NCBI GenBank assembly: GCA_025054695.1
Contig: JANWZI010000015.1
Span: 1-53,896, forward strand
Source: Myxococcota bacterium
GTDB lineage: Bacteria; Myxococcota_A; Polyangia; Polyangiales; JANWZI01
Length of the DNA: 53,896 nt
Direction of reading: 5' to 3'
Part shown: one piece after another, positions 46,169-53,896 of the stretch
Numbering within the stretch: the stretch's first letter is position 1
Layout of the letters: the number at the start of each line of letters is the position of its first letter
The notes under the pieces: model-generated
What the model saw: the letters and a program-made list of their open reading frames with translations, nothing else
Database searches by the model: none
What the model was told of the DNA's origin: nothing
Translations under genes and position numbers: made by a program

Positions 46169-47319
46169 AGCGCGTCGGCGCCCTCCGTGACCCGCCGGCG
46201 CCCGTCCGCGTCGGCAACCGCGTGCGTCTGCTACACGACGGGAAGGAATGCTTCCCCGCGATGCTCGAGGCCATCGCCTCGGCGCGCCACGAGGTCCTGC
46301 TCGAGATGTACTGGTTCGCCTCGGACCAGACAGGCTGGCGCTTCGCGCGCGCCTTGATGGACGCCGCCCGGCGCGGCGTGCGTGTGCTCGTCGTGCGCGA
46401 CGCGGTCGGTTCGATCGGGAGCGATGCGGCCATGTGGCGCCAGATGACCGAGGCCGGGTGCGACGCGCGCGAGTTCGGTCCGATCTGGCCGTGGGCGCAT
46501 CGCTTCCGGCTCGACCGGCTGCAGCGACGCGACCACCGCAAGCTCCTCGTCGTCGACGGCCGCCTCGGCATGACGGGCGGCGTCAACATCGGAGACGAAT
46601 GGGCGCCGGAGGAAGAGGGCGGCGGCGGCTGGCGTGACGACATGGTGCTCGTCGAGGGGCCGGCCGTGGCCGTCATGCGGAGACTGTTCATGCACACGTG
46701 GCGCAAGCTCGGAGGGGTCGAGCCTTCCCCACCGCCCGTCGAGCACCGCGACGAAACCGCCGAAGGAGCCACGTGCGCGGTCCAGGTCCTCGCCAACTTC
46801 TGGCGAGGCGAGCGTCGTGCCATCCGCGCGGCCTATCTGGCTCGGATCGCCGCGGCGCGTCGGTATCTGTGGATCGCCAACAGCTACTTCGTCCCCGACG
46901 GTCAGGTGCGCCGCGCGCTCGGACGCGCGGCGGCACGCGGCGTCGACGTCCGGGTGCTCGTTCCGGGGCGCAGCGACGTGGCGGCGGTGCAGTGGGCGGG
47001 CCGTGCCCTCTACGGCGAGCTGCTCGAGCGAGGCGTGCAGATCCACGAGTGGCACCCGAACGTCCTGCACTGCAAGAACGCGGTCATCGACGACGTCTGG
47101 TGCACCGTGGGCACGTACAACCTCGACTATCGAAGCTGGAGGTTGAATCTCGAGGTCAACGTCGCCGTCGAGGACGAGGCCGTGGCTCGCCGGCTTCGCG
47201 AACGGATGGAACGCGATCTCGATGAAGCCATGCCCATCCGGCTCGAGGATTGGCGGTTCCGCCCGCTGGGCGACCGCTTGCTCGAACGCTTCTTTCATGC
47301 GTTTCGCAAGCTTCTGTGA
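46165..47319 (+). CDS. Cardiolipin synthase-like phospholipase D family protein
   Basis: A 384-aa protein with two HxKx4D (HKD) motifs: HRKLLVVD near residue 122 followed by GRLGMTGGVNIGDEW, and HCKNAVID near 310 followed by TVGTYNLDYRSW. The arrangement is that of ClsB/ClsC-type cardiolipin synthases, which condense phosphatidylglycerol with another phospholipid, though the usual N-terminal TM segments of ClsA are missing. A different phosphatidyl transfer is possible. Four-base overlap with the transporter gene. Confidence 0.92.
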   Translation: MKRVGALRDPPAPVRVGNRVRLLHDGKECFPAMLEAIASARHEVLLEMYWFASDQTGWRFARALMDAARRGVRVLVVRDAVGSIGSDAAMWRQMTEAGCDAREFGPIWPWAHRFRLDRLQRRDHRKLLVVDGRLGMTGGVNIGDEWAPEEEGGGGWRDDMVLVEGPAVAVMRRLFMHTWRKLGGVEPSPPPVEHRDETAEGATCAVQVLANFWRGERRAIRAAYLARIAAARRYLWIANSYFVPDGQVRRALGRAAARGVDVRVLVPGRSDVAAVQWAGRALYGELLERGVQIHEWHPNVLHCKNAVIDDVWCTVGTYNLDYRSWRLNLEVNVAVEDEAVARRLRERMERDLDEAMPIRLEDWRFRPLGDRLLERFFHAFRKLL

Positions 47320-47364
47320 CACCCTTAACGCGGCCGTGCTCGCCGCAGGAAACGAGGCCCGTCC

Positions 47365-49356
47365 ATGACTCCCATGCCCCGACTCACCATGCCCGTCGTC
47401 GCGCTCGCCGCCGCGGCCGTGCTCGCCGCATGCGGTGGAGCCGAGCCGCGACTCGAGCCGCGCTACGTGACGCTGCACAACACGCTGACCGCGATGGGCC
47501 TCGCGCAATCGGCGCCGCTCAACCAGGGTTCGCTGCCCGAAGGAGCCGAAGCGCGCCTCTCGCACACCCTGCATGCGGGCCAGTGCTACACGTTCGTCGC
47601 CCTGGGTACGGAGGGCGTCGGGGACATCGACCTGCGCGTGCTCGACGAATCGGGCGAGCCGCTCGCGTCCGACGCGACCACCGACCCGCAGGCGTCCGTC
47701 CACGTCTGTCCCACGCGCGACGGACGGCACGACGTGCTCGTGCGCATGGCGCGCGGCGCCGGCGGCTACCTGCTCACCGCGTGGAGCGGCGGGCCGACGA
47801 CCGCCGTCGCCGGTCGCACGAGCGTCCCGAGCGGACAGGGCACGTGTGCCTCGCCGCTCGCGTTGGCCGTCGGCCGGCCGGTCACCGGGAGCACCGCGAC
47901 CGCGAGCAACGCCATGAGCGGTAGCTGCGCCGAGGGCAGCGCACCGGAGCAGGTCTACCGGCTCGTGGTCGAGCAACGTGCGCAGCTTTCCGCGGTGCTC
48001 CAGTCGGGATACGACGGCGTGCTGTATCTGCTGCGCACCTGCGGGGATGCGCGCACCGAGATCGTCTGCAACGACGACTCGCCGGACACGTCGCGCAGCG
48101 AGATCAGCGCGACGCTCGACCCCGGCACGTACTTCCTCGTCGTCGACGGCTATGCCTCCGAATCCGGCAACTACGATCTCATCGTCTCGTTCACGGATCT
48201 GCAGGATCTGGGCGCCGTCTGCGGCGACGCGCCCTCGCTGCTCGTCGGCCACACGGTCTCCGGCACCACGCTCGGACAGCCGAGCTACTTCCAGGCCACG
48301 TGCGCGGCGGGCGCGCGCTCTCCGGATCGCGTCTACGCACTCGACGTTCCGGGACGCTCGCGGCTGCGCATCACGCAGCAGAGCGACCACGACGGTGCCC
48401 TGTACCTGCGCCGTCAATGCGCCGAGGCAGCCTCCGAGCTCGCGTGCAACGACGATTTCGTCGACAACCGGCGCTCGCTGCTTCGCGCCGTGCTCGACCC
48501 GGGTCGTTACTACGTCTTCAGCGACGGCTACGCGCAGGGGGCCGCGGGCGCCTACTCGCTGCTCGCGGAGCTCGCGCCCGTGCAAGGCGGCGGGGCTCCC
48601 GGCGATACGTGCGCCGACGCAACGCCGACGTCGATGGGCCAAGAGCTCGTGCTCGACACGTTCCAGGCACGCGACGACCTGCGCGGAAGTTGCGGCGGAG
48701 CCGGCAGTCCGGATGCCGTCACGTCGATCACCGTCCCCGCGCGCAGTCGATTGCGCGTGACCGCACGCGAGACGCAGATGAACGGCGTGCTGTATCTGCA
48801 GCGGACCTGTGGCGACACGGCGCAGGAGGTCGCTTGCAGCATCCTGCCGGTCGGGGGGGAGGGAACGCTCGACGCCGTCGTCCAGCCCGGGACGTATCAC
48901 CTGGTCCTCGACGGAACGAGCGCCGACGAGTTCGGCTCCGCGCGCCTCGTCATCGAGGCCAGCGACGTCGGCGAGCTCGAGCGACTGTGCCGCTCCGCGC
49001 CCCCGATCCGCCCCGGACGCGTCGTCCGGGGCGACACGTCGGGCGCGGCGGATCGATTCCAGGCGACCTGCGCGGGGGGCGCCCGTAGCCCCGACACGGT
49101 CTATCGGCTTCGCCTGGCGCGTCGGTCGCTCGTCCGAATCCATCTGTCGACGCCGAACTGGGACGGCGCGCTGCACCTGCGTCGCGATTGCGCCAACCCC
49201 AGCACCGAGCTCGCGTGCAATGACGATCACAACGACAACCGCCACTCGTATCTCGAGCAGACGCTGGACGCCGGCACGTATTTCCTGATCGTCGACGGAT
49301 TCAGCCAGGGCAATCAGGGCGCCTTCACGCTCGACGTCTCCGTCAGCCAGCAATAG
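47365..49356 (+). CDS. Lipoprotein with about five PPC-like domains
   Basis: A 663-aa predicted lipoprotein; signal peptide VVALAAAAVLAAC with lipobox LAAC. The mature part is a string of PPC-like beta-sandwich domains of about 120 residues. A repeated phrase ends each: GVLYLLRTCGDARTEIVCND then LDPGTYFLVVDGYASESGNY; ALYLRRQCAEAASELACNDD then LDPGRYYVFSDGYA; ALHLRRDCANPSTELACNDD then LDAGTYFLIVDGF. Paired Cys and the NDD loop suggest a disulfide and a metal (probably calcium) site per domain. GAGG seven bases before the ATG. It shares the domain type with the ectodomain of the kinase at 32372. Confidence 0.85.
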   Translation: MTPMPRLTMPVVALAAAAVLAACGGAEPRLEPRYVTLHNTLTAMGLAQSAPLNQGSLPEGAEARLSHTLHAGQCYTFVALGTEGVGDIDLRVLDESGEPLASDATTDPQASVHVCPTRDGRHDVLVRMARGAGGYLLTAWSGGPTTAVAGRTSVPSGQGTCASPLALAVGRPVTGSTATASNAMSGSCAEGSAPEQVYRLVVEQRAQLSAVLQSGYDGVLYLLRTCGDARTEIVCNDDSPDTSRSEISATLDPGTYFLVVDGYASESGNYDLIVSFTDLQDLGAVCGDAPSLLVGHTVSGTTLGQPSYFQATCAAGARSPDRVYALDVPGRSRLRITQQSDHDGALYLRRQCAEAASELACNDDFVDNRRSLLRAVLDPGRYYVFSDGYAQGAAGAYSLLAELAPVQGGGAPGDTCADATPTSMGQELVLDTFQARDDLRGSCGGAGSPDAVTSITVPARSRLRVTARETQMNGVLYLQRTCGDTAQEVACSILPVGGEGTLDAVVQPGTYHLVLDGTSADEFGSARLVIEASDVGELERLCRSAPPIRPGRVVRGDTSGAADRFQATCAGGARSPDTVYRLRLARRSLVRIHLSTPNWDGALHLRRDCANPSTELACNDDHNDNRHSYLEQTLDAGTYFLIVDGFSQGNQGAFTLDVSVSQQ

Positions 49357-49434
49357 GCGCGCGCGGTCTCCGCCGAAGCCGACTCCGAGTCTCGCGGTGG
49401 CGCTCACGCCGGTCGACATCGCCGAGAGGTCGTG

Positions 49435-49584
49435 CGAGTTTGAGCGCGAGCGCGAGCCCGACTTGGAGCCCGCGTCGGCGCCCGAGCCCAAGTTCGAGCC
49501 CGAGACCGAGCCCAAGTCCGAGCCGGAGCGCGAGCCCGAGACCGATCCCGCGTCGGACTCCGAGCCCAAGCCCGAAACGGAGTT
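49435..49584 (-). repeat. CTCGGN hexamer tract 10 (26 degenerate units, reverse)
   Basis: About twenty-five units in unbroken 6-bp register lie in a 291-bp convergent gap; on minus they read CTCGGN, co-oriented with the Pro-rich gene whose stop is 63 bp away. Many units are altered (CAAGTT, CGCGTC, GGCGCC, CGAAAC) yet length is kept. One plus-strand frame reads Glu-Pro/Glu-Arg repeats, one minus-strand frame Gly/Ser repeats. Confidence 0.8.
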
Positions 49585-49647
49585 CGCGCCGCGATCAACC
49601 AACCCGACCGCAGCGGCCAGACCGAGGTGCGAGCCCGACCTGCTCGC

Positions 49648-50295
49648 TCATCGCTTCCGTTGCAGCGCAGCGGTACCGACGGGGTGCGCCTCTCCGTCAA
49701 CCGGGTGCTCTCGCGGCACGGGCCGCACGAACGCGACGTCGCCCAAGATCTGGGGAGGGTTGACGGCAGGCGGAGGCACCGGTCGAACCGGTATCGCGCC
49801 CGAGGGGACAGGCGGCCGATGTGCGGGGGAGACGGGGCGGCCCGCCGTACGCGGCGGATGCAGTTGCGGCGTGGTCGGCTGCCACGGGAGCCACGGCGCT
49901 AGCACGGGTGGTGGCGGGCTCGTCGGTCCGCCAGTCGGCGTCAACGTCGCCGGCGGCTCGATGTTGCGCGGAGCTCCGTTGGGAATCGGCTCGCCGCTCG
50001 AGACCGATCCGTTCCCGCTCGGACTGCTCGAAGCGGGTTCTCCCTGCAACCACTCCACGATGCGGGCGGGCAGCTCCGAGCTGCATCCGGCGAGGCCCAT
50101 CGAGCCCGCGAGCGCGGCCGGCGCGAGCAATCCGCGCAGGGTCTGGTCGAGCCAGTCACGAAGGCGGTCGGCGCGCGCGAACAGTTCGGTCGCGGACGGG
50201 TAAGGCCGATCCGTGCCCGCGCGGGCCGCACCCAGAGGTCGGGGGGCGTGGTCACGAACCGATGGGAGCTTGCCGCGCAGAGGTTTCTTCTTCAT
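49648..50295 (-). CDS. Pro-rich 215-aa partner of the radical SAM enzyme (possible RiPP precursor)
   Basis: A 215-aa protein I do not recognise. The N-terminus is basic (MKKKPLRGKLPSVRDHAPRP), a helix follows (ATELFARADRLRDWLDQTL), then GLLAPAALAGSMGLAGC, a hydrophobic stretch ending in a lipobox-like sequence unusually far in (Cys near 71). The rest is rich in Pro, Gly, Ser and Thr, with PWLPWQPTTP near 134 and a final VRPVPREHPVDGEAHPVG. GGAGGG six bases before the ATG gives strong translation. It lies 22 bp downstream of a radical SAM/SPASM gene on the same strand, an arrangement seen in peptide-modifying systems, so it may be a substrate. A plain lipoprotein is the alternative. Confidence 0.65.
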   Translation of the reverse strand: MKKKPLRGKLPSVRDHAPRPLGAARAGTDRPYPSATELFARADRLRDWLDQTLRGLLAPAALAGSMGLAGCSSELPARIVEWLQGEPASSSPSGNGSVSSGEPIPNGAPRNIEPPATLTPTGGPTSPPPPVLAPWLPWQPTTPQLHPPRTAGRPVSPAHRPPVPSGAIPVRPVPPPAVNPPQILGDVAFVRPVPREHPVDGEAHPVGTAALQRKR

Positions 50296-50317
50296 GGCGC
50301 CCTCCAGGTGCCGGCCG

Positions 50318-51547
50318 TCATCGCAACACGTCCAGGTGGCGGCGGCCGTCGGTTCTGTGACGCGGGATCGAGCGGACCGGTGGACGTGCGTCGGGACCGC
50401 CCGTCGGCCCCGGCGACGGGTGACTCTCGGAGCTCGCAGTGGTCGCCCCGGCCTCAGGCAGGCCGGCCAGCCGCCCGTAGAACCACGCCAGGAACGGCAC
50501 GTTGCGCTCCGACCACAGCGTGGCCGCGATGCGGTCCGCAATGCGTCCCGTCGTCCGCTCGTGCCAGCACTGCGTGCCGCCCGCGACATCCGTCCGACCC
50601 GTCTCGGCCAGGTTCGCGCACGCGCAGAACGACGTGCAGCGCGAACGCTCGCCGCACCCGTCGCACTCGGCGTTGACCGGCCCGCGCGCGCACGCTTCCC
50701 CGCGAACGCGAACGCCGTCGAAGACCGTGCCCATCACCCAGCGCGTGCCCTCGTCCTCGCCGACGAGCCGCTCGCACGGGTACAGGTTGCCGCTCGGCGC
50801 GACGGCCACCATCCGCGTGCCCAGGCTGCAGCGGTCCTCGGGCGCGAGCCCGCCCTTGAGCGCGGCCAGGATCTTGTTGTCGAACACGTTGATCGAAACG
50901 ATGCGGCCGCGGCGGAAGCAGTCGATCATCTCGTCGGCGGCGCGTTCGAGCCCCGCCTCCCACCGCGCGAGCGCCTCGTCGTCGAACCACGCCTCGTAAC
51001 ACGGGTTGAGCCCCAGGCGCGGCACGCCGCGGCCCAGCAGGAACGCCACGCTCTCGCCGAGCCAGCGCGCATTGGTCGGCGTGACGACCGAGATCGTTTC
51101 GAAGGGACGGCCGCGCGACAGCAGCACGTCGAGACCGCGAAGCGTCTCGTCGAAGCTCGAACCGCCGCCGATCTTGGGTCGCCCCGCCTCGTGCGCTTGC
51201 CGCACCCCGTCGATGGACAGGCCGACGTAGACGTCGAGGTCCTCGAGCACCGCGGCGCGCTCCTGCGTCAGGAGCGTGCCGTTCGTCGTCACGCTCATCC
51301 GCAACGCGACCCCCCGACGCCCGGCCATCGAACGGGCCTTGCGAGCCGCGTCCACGAGCGCGTCCCAGGCCAGCAGCGGCTCGCCCCCGAAGAAGCTCAC
51401 CTGAACCTCGGGCGAGCCGTCGGCGAACGCGAGCTCGAGCGCACGGTCGACGACTTGCTCCGGCATACGGCGGTTGAACTTCGCTCCCGCGTAGCAGTAG
51501 CCGCAGCCGAGGTTGCAGTCGTGCGTGAGAACGAGCGCGACGTCCAT
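50318..51547 (-). CDS. Radical SAM/SPASM maturase-like enzyme
   Basis: A 409-aa protein. The radical SAM cluster is in HDCNLGCGYCYAG (C11, C15, C18), followed by FFGGEPLLAW (the SAM-contacting GGE), SVTTNGTLL and VGLSIDGV. The C-terminal SPASM region has many Cys for auxiliary Fe-S clusters: RCSLGTRMVAVAPSGNLYPC, then ECDGCGERSRCTSFCACAN and GTQCWHE. This is the architecture of anaerobic sulfatase-maturating enzymes and RiPP maturases. The sulfatase-like protein at 4240 lacks a Cys/Ser nucleophile, so a peptide substrate is more likely. AAAGG five bases before the ATG. The 40 residues after the SPASM domain are Pro/Arg-rich. The partner gene follows after 22 bp. Confidence 0.9.
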   Translation of the reverse strand: MDVALVLTHDCNLGCGYCYAGAKFNRRMPEQVVDRALELAFADGSPEVQVSFFGGEPLLAWDALVDAARKARSMAGRRGVALRMSVTTNGTLLTQERAAVLEDLDVYVGLSIDGVRQAHEAGRPKIGGGSSFDETLRGLDVLLSRGRPFETISVVTPTNARWLGESVAFLLGRGVPRLGLNPCYEAWFDDEALARWEAGLERAADEMIDCFRRGRIVSINVFDNKILAALKGGLAPEDRCSLGTRMVAVAPSGNLYPCERLVGEDEGTRWVMGTVFDGVRVRGEACARGPVNAECDGCGERSRCTSFCACANLAETGRTDVAGGTQCWHERTTGRIADRIAATLWSERNVPFLAWFYGRLAGLPEAGATTASSESHPSPGPTGGPDARPPVRSIPRHRTDGRRHLDVLR

Positions 51548-51703
51548 TGCCTTTGCTCTTCAACGGACGAGCAGGCCGAAAGTTTCGACACTCCCCCGGG
51601 CGCGCGGTGCCTCGACGCAAGTCCCCGTAACACCTGATGAAATCGCGTGCCCCCCCATTCGAATCGCTCGATCCGGCGCCAGATACGACGGGGGGAGCGT
51701 CTC

Positions 51704-53095
51704 TTGGTTGCCCACGCGTTGCGGCGCGCCCATGGTGGCCGACCCGTGCGCCGCACCCTCGCCGCGCTGCTCCCGCTCGCGTGGCCCATCGTGGTCTCGC
51801 GCGCGACGCAGACCGTCGTCGGACTGGCCGATGCGACGATGGTGGCCCACCTCGGCGAGGGCGCGCTGGCCGCGGTCAGCGCGGGAGCGACCAACGCGTA
51901 TCTCGTGATGGTGCTTCCGATGGGCACCGTCAGCATCGTGCAGAGCTTCGCGGCGCAGTTCTGGGGCGCGGGCGACGCAATGGGCGCGCGACGCGCGGCC
52001 GTCTACGGACTGCTCATCGCGCTGGGCTCGGCGCTGCTCGCCGCGTCGCTGTGGCCGGCGGTGCCCGCGCTGCTCGCGCTGTTGCCGTACGAGCCGGTCG
52101 TGGCCGCGACGATGAGCGACTACATCCAGCTTCGTCTGCTCGCGACGGGTCCCGCCGTCGGACTGGAGGCGCTCGCCGCCTATTACGGCGGCGTCGGGCG
52201 GACGCGCGTGCCGATGGTCGCCTCCGTCGTGGCGATGACGCTCAACGTCGGGCTCAATGCATTGCTCATCGACGGCCGGCTCGGGCTGCCGGCGCTCGGC
52301 GTGCGTGGCGCGGCCGTCGCGAGCGTGCTGGCCACCACGGTCGCGTTCGTCGGGTTGCTCGCGTATCTGCGACGCGACGGCGCGCTGCCGCGACCGGGCT
52401 TCGCGGAGGGTGTGCGCGTGTTGCGATTCGGCCTGCCGGCGGGCCTGAACTGGTTCGGCGAGTTCGCCGCGTGGGTTGCCTATCTCGACGTGGTCGTCGC
52501 ATCGGCCGGGACGACGGTGCTCGCCGCGATGATGGCGGTGGTCCAGCTCAACGGCGTCTCGTTCATGCCGGCCTTCGGCCTGGCGAGCGCGGGCGCCATC
52601 CTCGTCGGCCAGGCGATCGGGGCCGCGCAGCGAGACCGGGTGCCTGCGCTGGTGCGTGCGACGCTGGGTGCGGCCGCCGCCTGGCAGTGCAGCGTCGGGC
52701 TCGCGTACGTGCTCGTGCCCGATCTGCTGTTCGCCCCGTTTGCGCGAGGCGCCGCGGAACAGGCCCCTCTCGCCGTGCTCGGCGCGCGCATGCTGGCGCT
52801 GTCGGCGGCGTGGCAGGCGTTCGACGCGGCGTGCATGACGTACGCCGAGTCGCTCCGGGCCGCGGGCGACACGTTCTGGCCGATGGTGCTGCGATTCGTG
52901 ATCGGCTGGCTGTTCGCGCTCCCGCTCGGGTGGATCTGGGTCAATCGGCTCGACGGAGGGGCGGACGCGGCCGTGCTGGGCGCGGTGGCCTGGACGGTGC
53001 TGCTCGCCGTCGCGCTGTGGCTACGCTTCCGCTCCGGACGCTGGCGCCACATCGAGCTGACGGGACCCGAACGACTTCCCGAAGCATCGGCCTGA
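51704..53095 (+). CDS. MATE-family efflux transporter
   Basis: A 463-aa (from this start) integral membrane protein with about 12 TM segments arranged as two similar halves. The MATE signatures are LAWPIVVSRATQTVVGLADATMVAHLG in the first helix region, VASVVAMTLNVGLNALLI, and FGLASAGAILVGQAIGA in the second half. It would export cationic or other small compounds using H+ or Na+. The start is uncertain: TTG 51704 follows GGGGGAG at six bases, GTG 51746 gives the usual short N-terminus, and GTG 51647 is the outer limit. It is divergent from the radical SAM gene and might export its product (inference). Confidence 0.92.
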   Translation: MVAHALRRAHGGRPVRRTLAALLPLAWPIVVSRATQTVVGLADATMVAHLGEGALAAVSAGATNAYLVMVLPMGTVSIVQSFAAQFWGAGDAMGARRAAVYGLLIALGSALLAASLWPAVPALLALLPYEPVVAATMSDYIQLRLLATGPAVGLEALAAYYGGVGRTRVPMVASVVAMTLNVGLNALLIDGRLGLPALGVRGAAVASVLATTVAFVGLLAYLRRDGALPRPGFAEGVRVLRFGLPAGLNWFGEFAAWVAYLDVVVASAGTTVLAAMMAVVQLNGVSFMPAFGLASAGAILVGQAIGAAQRDRVPALVRATLGAAAAWQCSVGLAYVLVPDLLFAPFARGAAEQAPLAVLGARMLALSAAWQAFDAACMTYAESLRAAGDTFWPMVLRFVIGWLFALPLGWIWVNRLDGGADAAVLGAVAWTVLLAVALWLRFRSGRWRHIELTGPERLPEASA

Positions 53096-53116
53096 TCCGC
53101 GCGGGCGGCCGTATGG

Positions 53117-53206
53117 CTCGATTGCGGCGTCGGGCTCCGGCTCGCTATCGGGCGTCGCACCGGGCTCGGGCTCGGACTCGAAATCGGACCCGAGCTTCGG
53201 CTCGAG
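53117..53206 (+). repeat. CTCGGN hexamer tract 11 (15 units)
   Basis: Fifteen units in exact 6-bp register, 21 bp after the MATE stop, in the 147-bp convergent gap before prfC. Units include CTCGAT, GTCGGG, CTCCGG, CTCGCT, ATCGGG, CTCGGA and CCCGAG. Confidence 0.7.
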
Positions 53207-53242
53207 GCCGCGGTCCGTCCCGCTTTCCGAAACGGACGCCCC

Positions 53243-53896
53243 TCAGGAGGGCACCTCCCCGGACGGCCGGGGCCCCATCGGCGCCGTGGCGTGCAATGTC
53301 CAGCCCGGATTGTCGCGGCGCGCGCGGTTCTCCTCCCACTCGTCGTGGAACAGGGCGACCGGCCGGCCGTCCAGGTCGAGCACGGCGCGGGGCACGCGGC
53401 GCGCGATCAACTCCGCCGGTCCGCTCGCCCCCTCGACCCATCGCGCCACGGTCACGTCGAGAGGCTCGAGCTCGACGCGCGCGCCGTACTCGTGCTCGAG
53501 CCGGAAGACGAGCACCTCGAGCTGCAGCGGACCGACCACGCCGCAGATGGGATCCTTCTCCGAGCCCGGCTCGACGAAGAGCTGGACGGCTCCCTCCTCG
53601 CACAGCTCCTCGATGCCCTTCTGGAACTGCTTGCGGCGCATCGGATCGCGCAGACGCACGCGCGCGAAGCGTTCCGGCGAGAAGCGCGGCACCTCGTCGA
53701 ACGCGAGCTCCGGGCCGAACTGCGACAGCGTGTCGCCGATCCGGAACAAACCGGGGTCGAACAGACCGACGATGTCGCCCGGCCACGCCTGCTCGATGCT
53801 CTCGCGATCCTGCGCGAAGAGCTGCTCGGCGCGGCCCAGGCGGACCTCCTTGCCGAGGCGGCGATGGTACACGCGCATCCCGCTCTCGAAGCGGCC
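53243..53896 (-). CDS. prfC: Peptide chain release factor 3 (RF3), C-terminal part
   Basis: About 217 C-terminal residues are present; the gene runs off the window end. RF3 is a GTPase that removes RF1 and RF2 from the ribosome after termination. This portion has domain II (MRVYHRRLGKEVRLGRA, WPGDIVGLFDPGLFRIGDTL) and the C-terminal domain (FQKGIEELCEEGAVQLF, GVVGPLQLEVLVFRLEHEY), which are diagnostic for RF3 rather than EF-G. The GTPase domain lies outside the window. It is convergent with the MATE gene across hexamer tract 11. Confidence 0.93.
   Translation of the reverse strand, partial: GRFESGMRVYHRRLGKEVRLGRAEQLFAQDRESIEQAWPGDIVGLFDPGLFRIGDTLSQFGPELAFDEVPRFSPERFARVRLRDPMRRKQFQKGIEELCEEGAVQLFVEPGSEKDPICGVVGPLQLEVLVFRLEHEYGARVELEPLDVTVARWVEGASGPAELIARRVPRAVLDLDGRPVALFHDEWEENRARRDNPGWTLHATAPMGPRPSGEVPS

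Noticed and set aside
46231-49602. An 1123-codon minus-strand frame antisense to the PLD and PPC genes
   Set aside because: It is a shadow of the plus-strand genes with arginine- and alanine-rich text and no domain; the plus-strand proteins have clear motifs.

Overview
The window is about 54 kb of very GC-rich, gene-dense DNA. It looks like a chromosome of a Myxococcota-type bacterium (Sandaracinaceae/Polyangia-like, a lineage inferred from content only). The clues are four Hanks-type kinases or kinase-like proteins, repeated N-terminal zinc ribbons, an FHA protein, MopE-like Cys-rich repeats, a MYXO-CTERM-like tail, many GTG starts and ATGA/GTGA stop-start overlaps. I see no rRNA, tRNA, CRISPR array, insertion sequence or prophage gene. 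The region reads as ordinary chromosomal backbone.

Layout. 1-4.1 kb: rsmD end, coaD, a QEGLA-motif metallopeptidase coupled to a PIN-PhoH ATPase, and a glycerophosphodiesterase. 4.2-9.1 kb: a flippase-like/sulfatase-like membrane fusion, engB, a Cys-rich lipoprotein, a GNAT acetyltransferase. 9.2-18.7 kb: a signalling block with a zinc-ribbon double-FHA protein, a zinc-ribbon kinase, a cNMP-binding protein and a 1779-aa TPR kinase with an adaptor-like N-terminus. 18.8-24.4 kb: ybeZ-type PhoH, a two-TM unknown, a ComEA-like HhH protein, a small unknown, a glycine-rich lipoprotein, greB. 24.6-30.3 kb: a nidogen-like surface protein (frameshifted in this sequence), then phospholipid genes (PlsC-like acyltransferase, psd, a methyltransferase). 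30.3-41.6 kb: a zinc-ribbon membrane protein, a kinase with PPC ectodomains, a beta-propeller, a second zinc-ribbon membrane protein, a phosphohexomutase, and a pseudokinase with a small partner. 41.7-53.9 kb: lipoproteins, a PaaZ/BoxD-type aldehyde dehydrogenase, a transporter plus PLD-type cardiolipin synthase operon, a radical SAM/SPASM enzyme with a 215-aa Pro-rich partner (possible RiPP operon), a MATE transporter, and the prfC end.

The most striking non-genic signal is a family of eleven intergenic hexanucleotide tracts, consensus CTCGGN (NCCGAG on the other strand), 5 to 40 units each. They fill all six convergent gaps longer than 100 bp and in nine of eleven cases lie just downstream of a co-oriented gene. 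Several keep an exact 6-bp register through heavily mutated units. I know of no described repeat family matching this and regard it as the best candidate for something new.

A second theme is phospho-signalling. Kinases, an FHA protein, and a membrane protein with four copies of a T-[VM]-L-G motif could form a kinase-substrate-reader set. This is inference from sequence. All starts, promoters and functions are read by eye without database searches.
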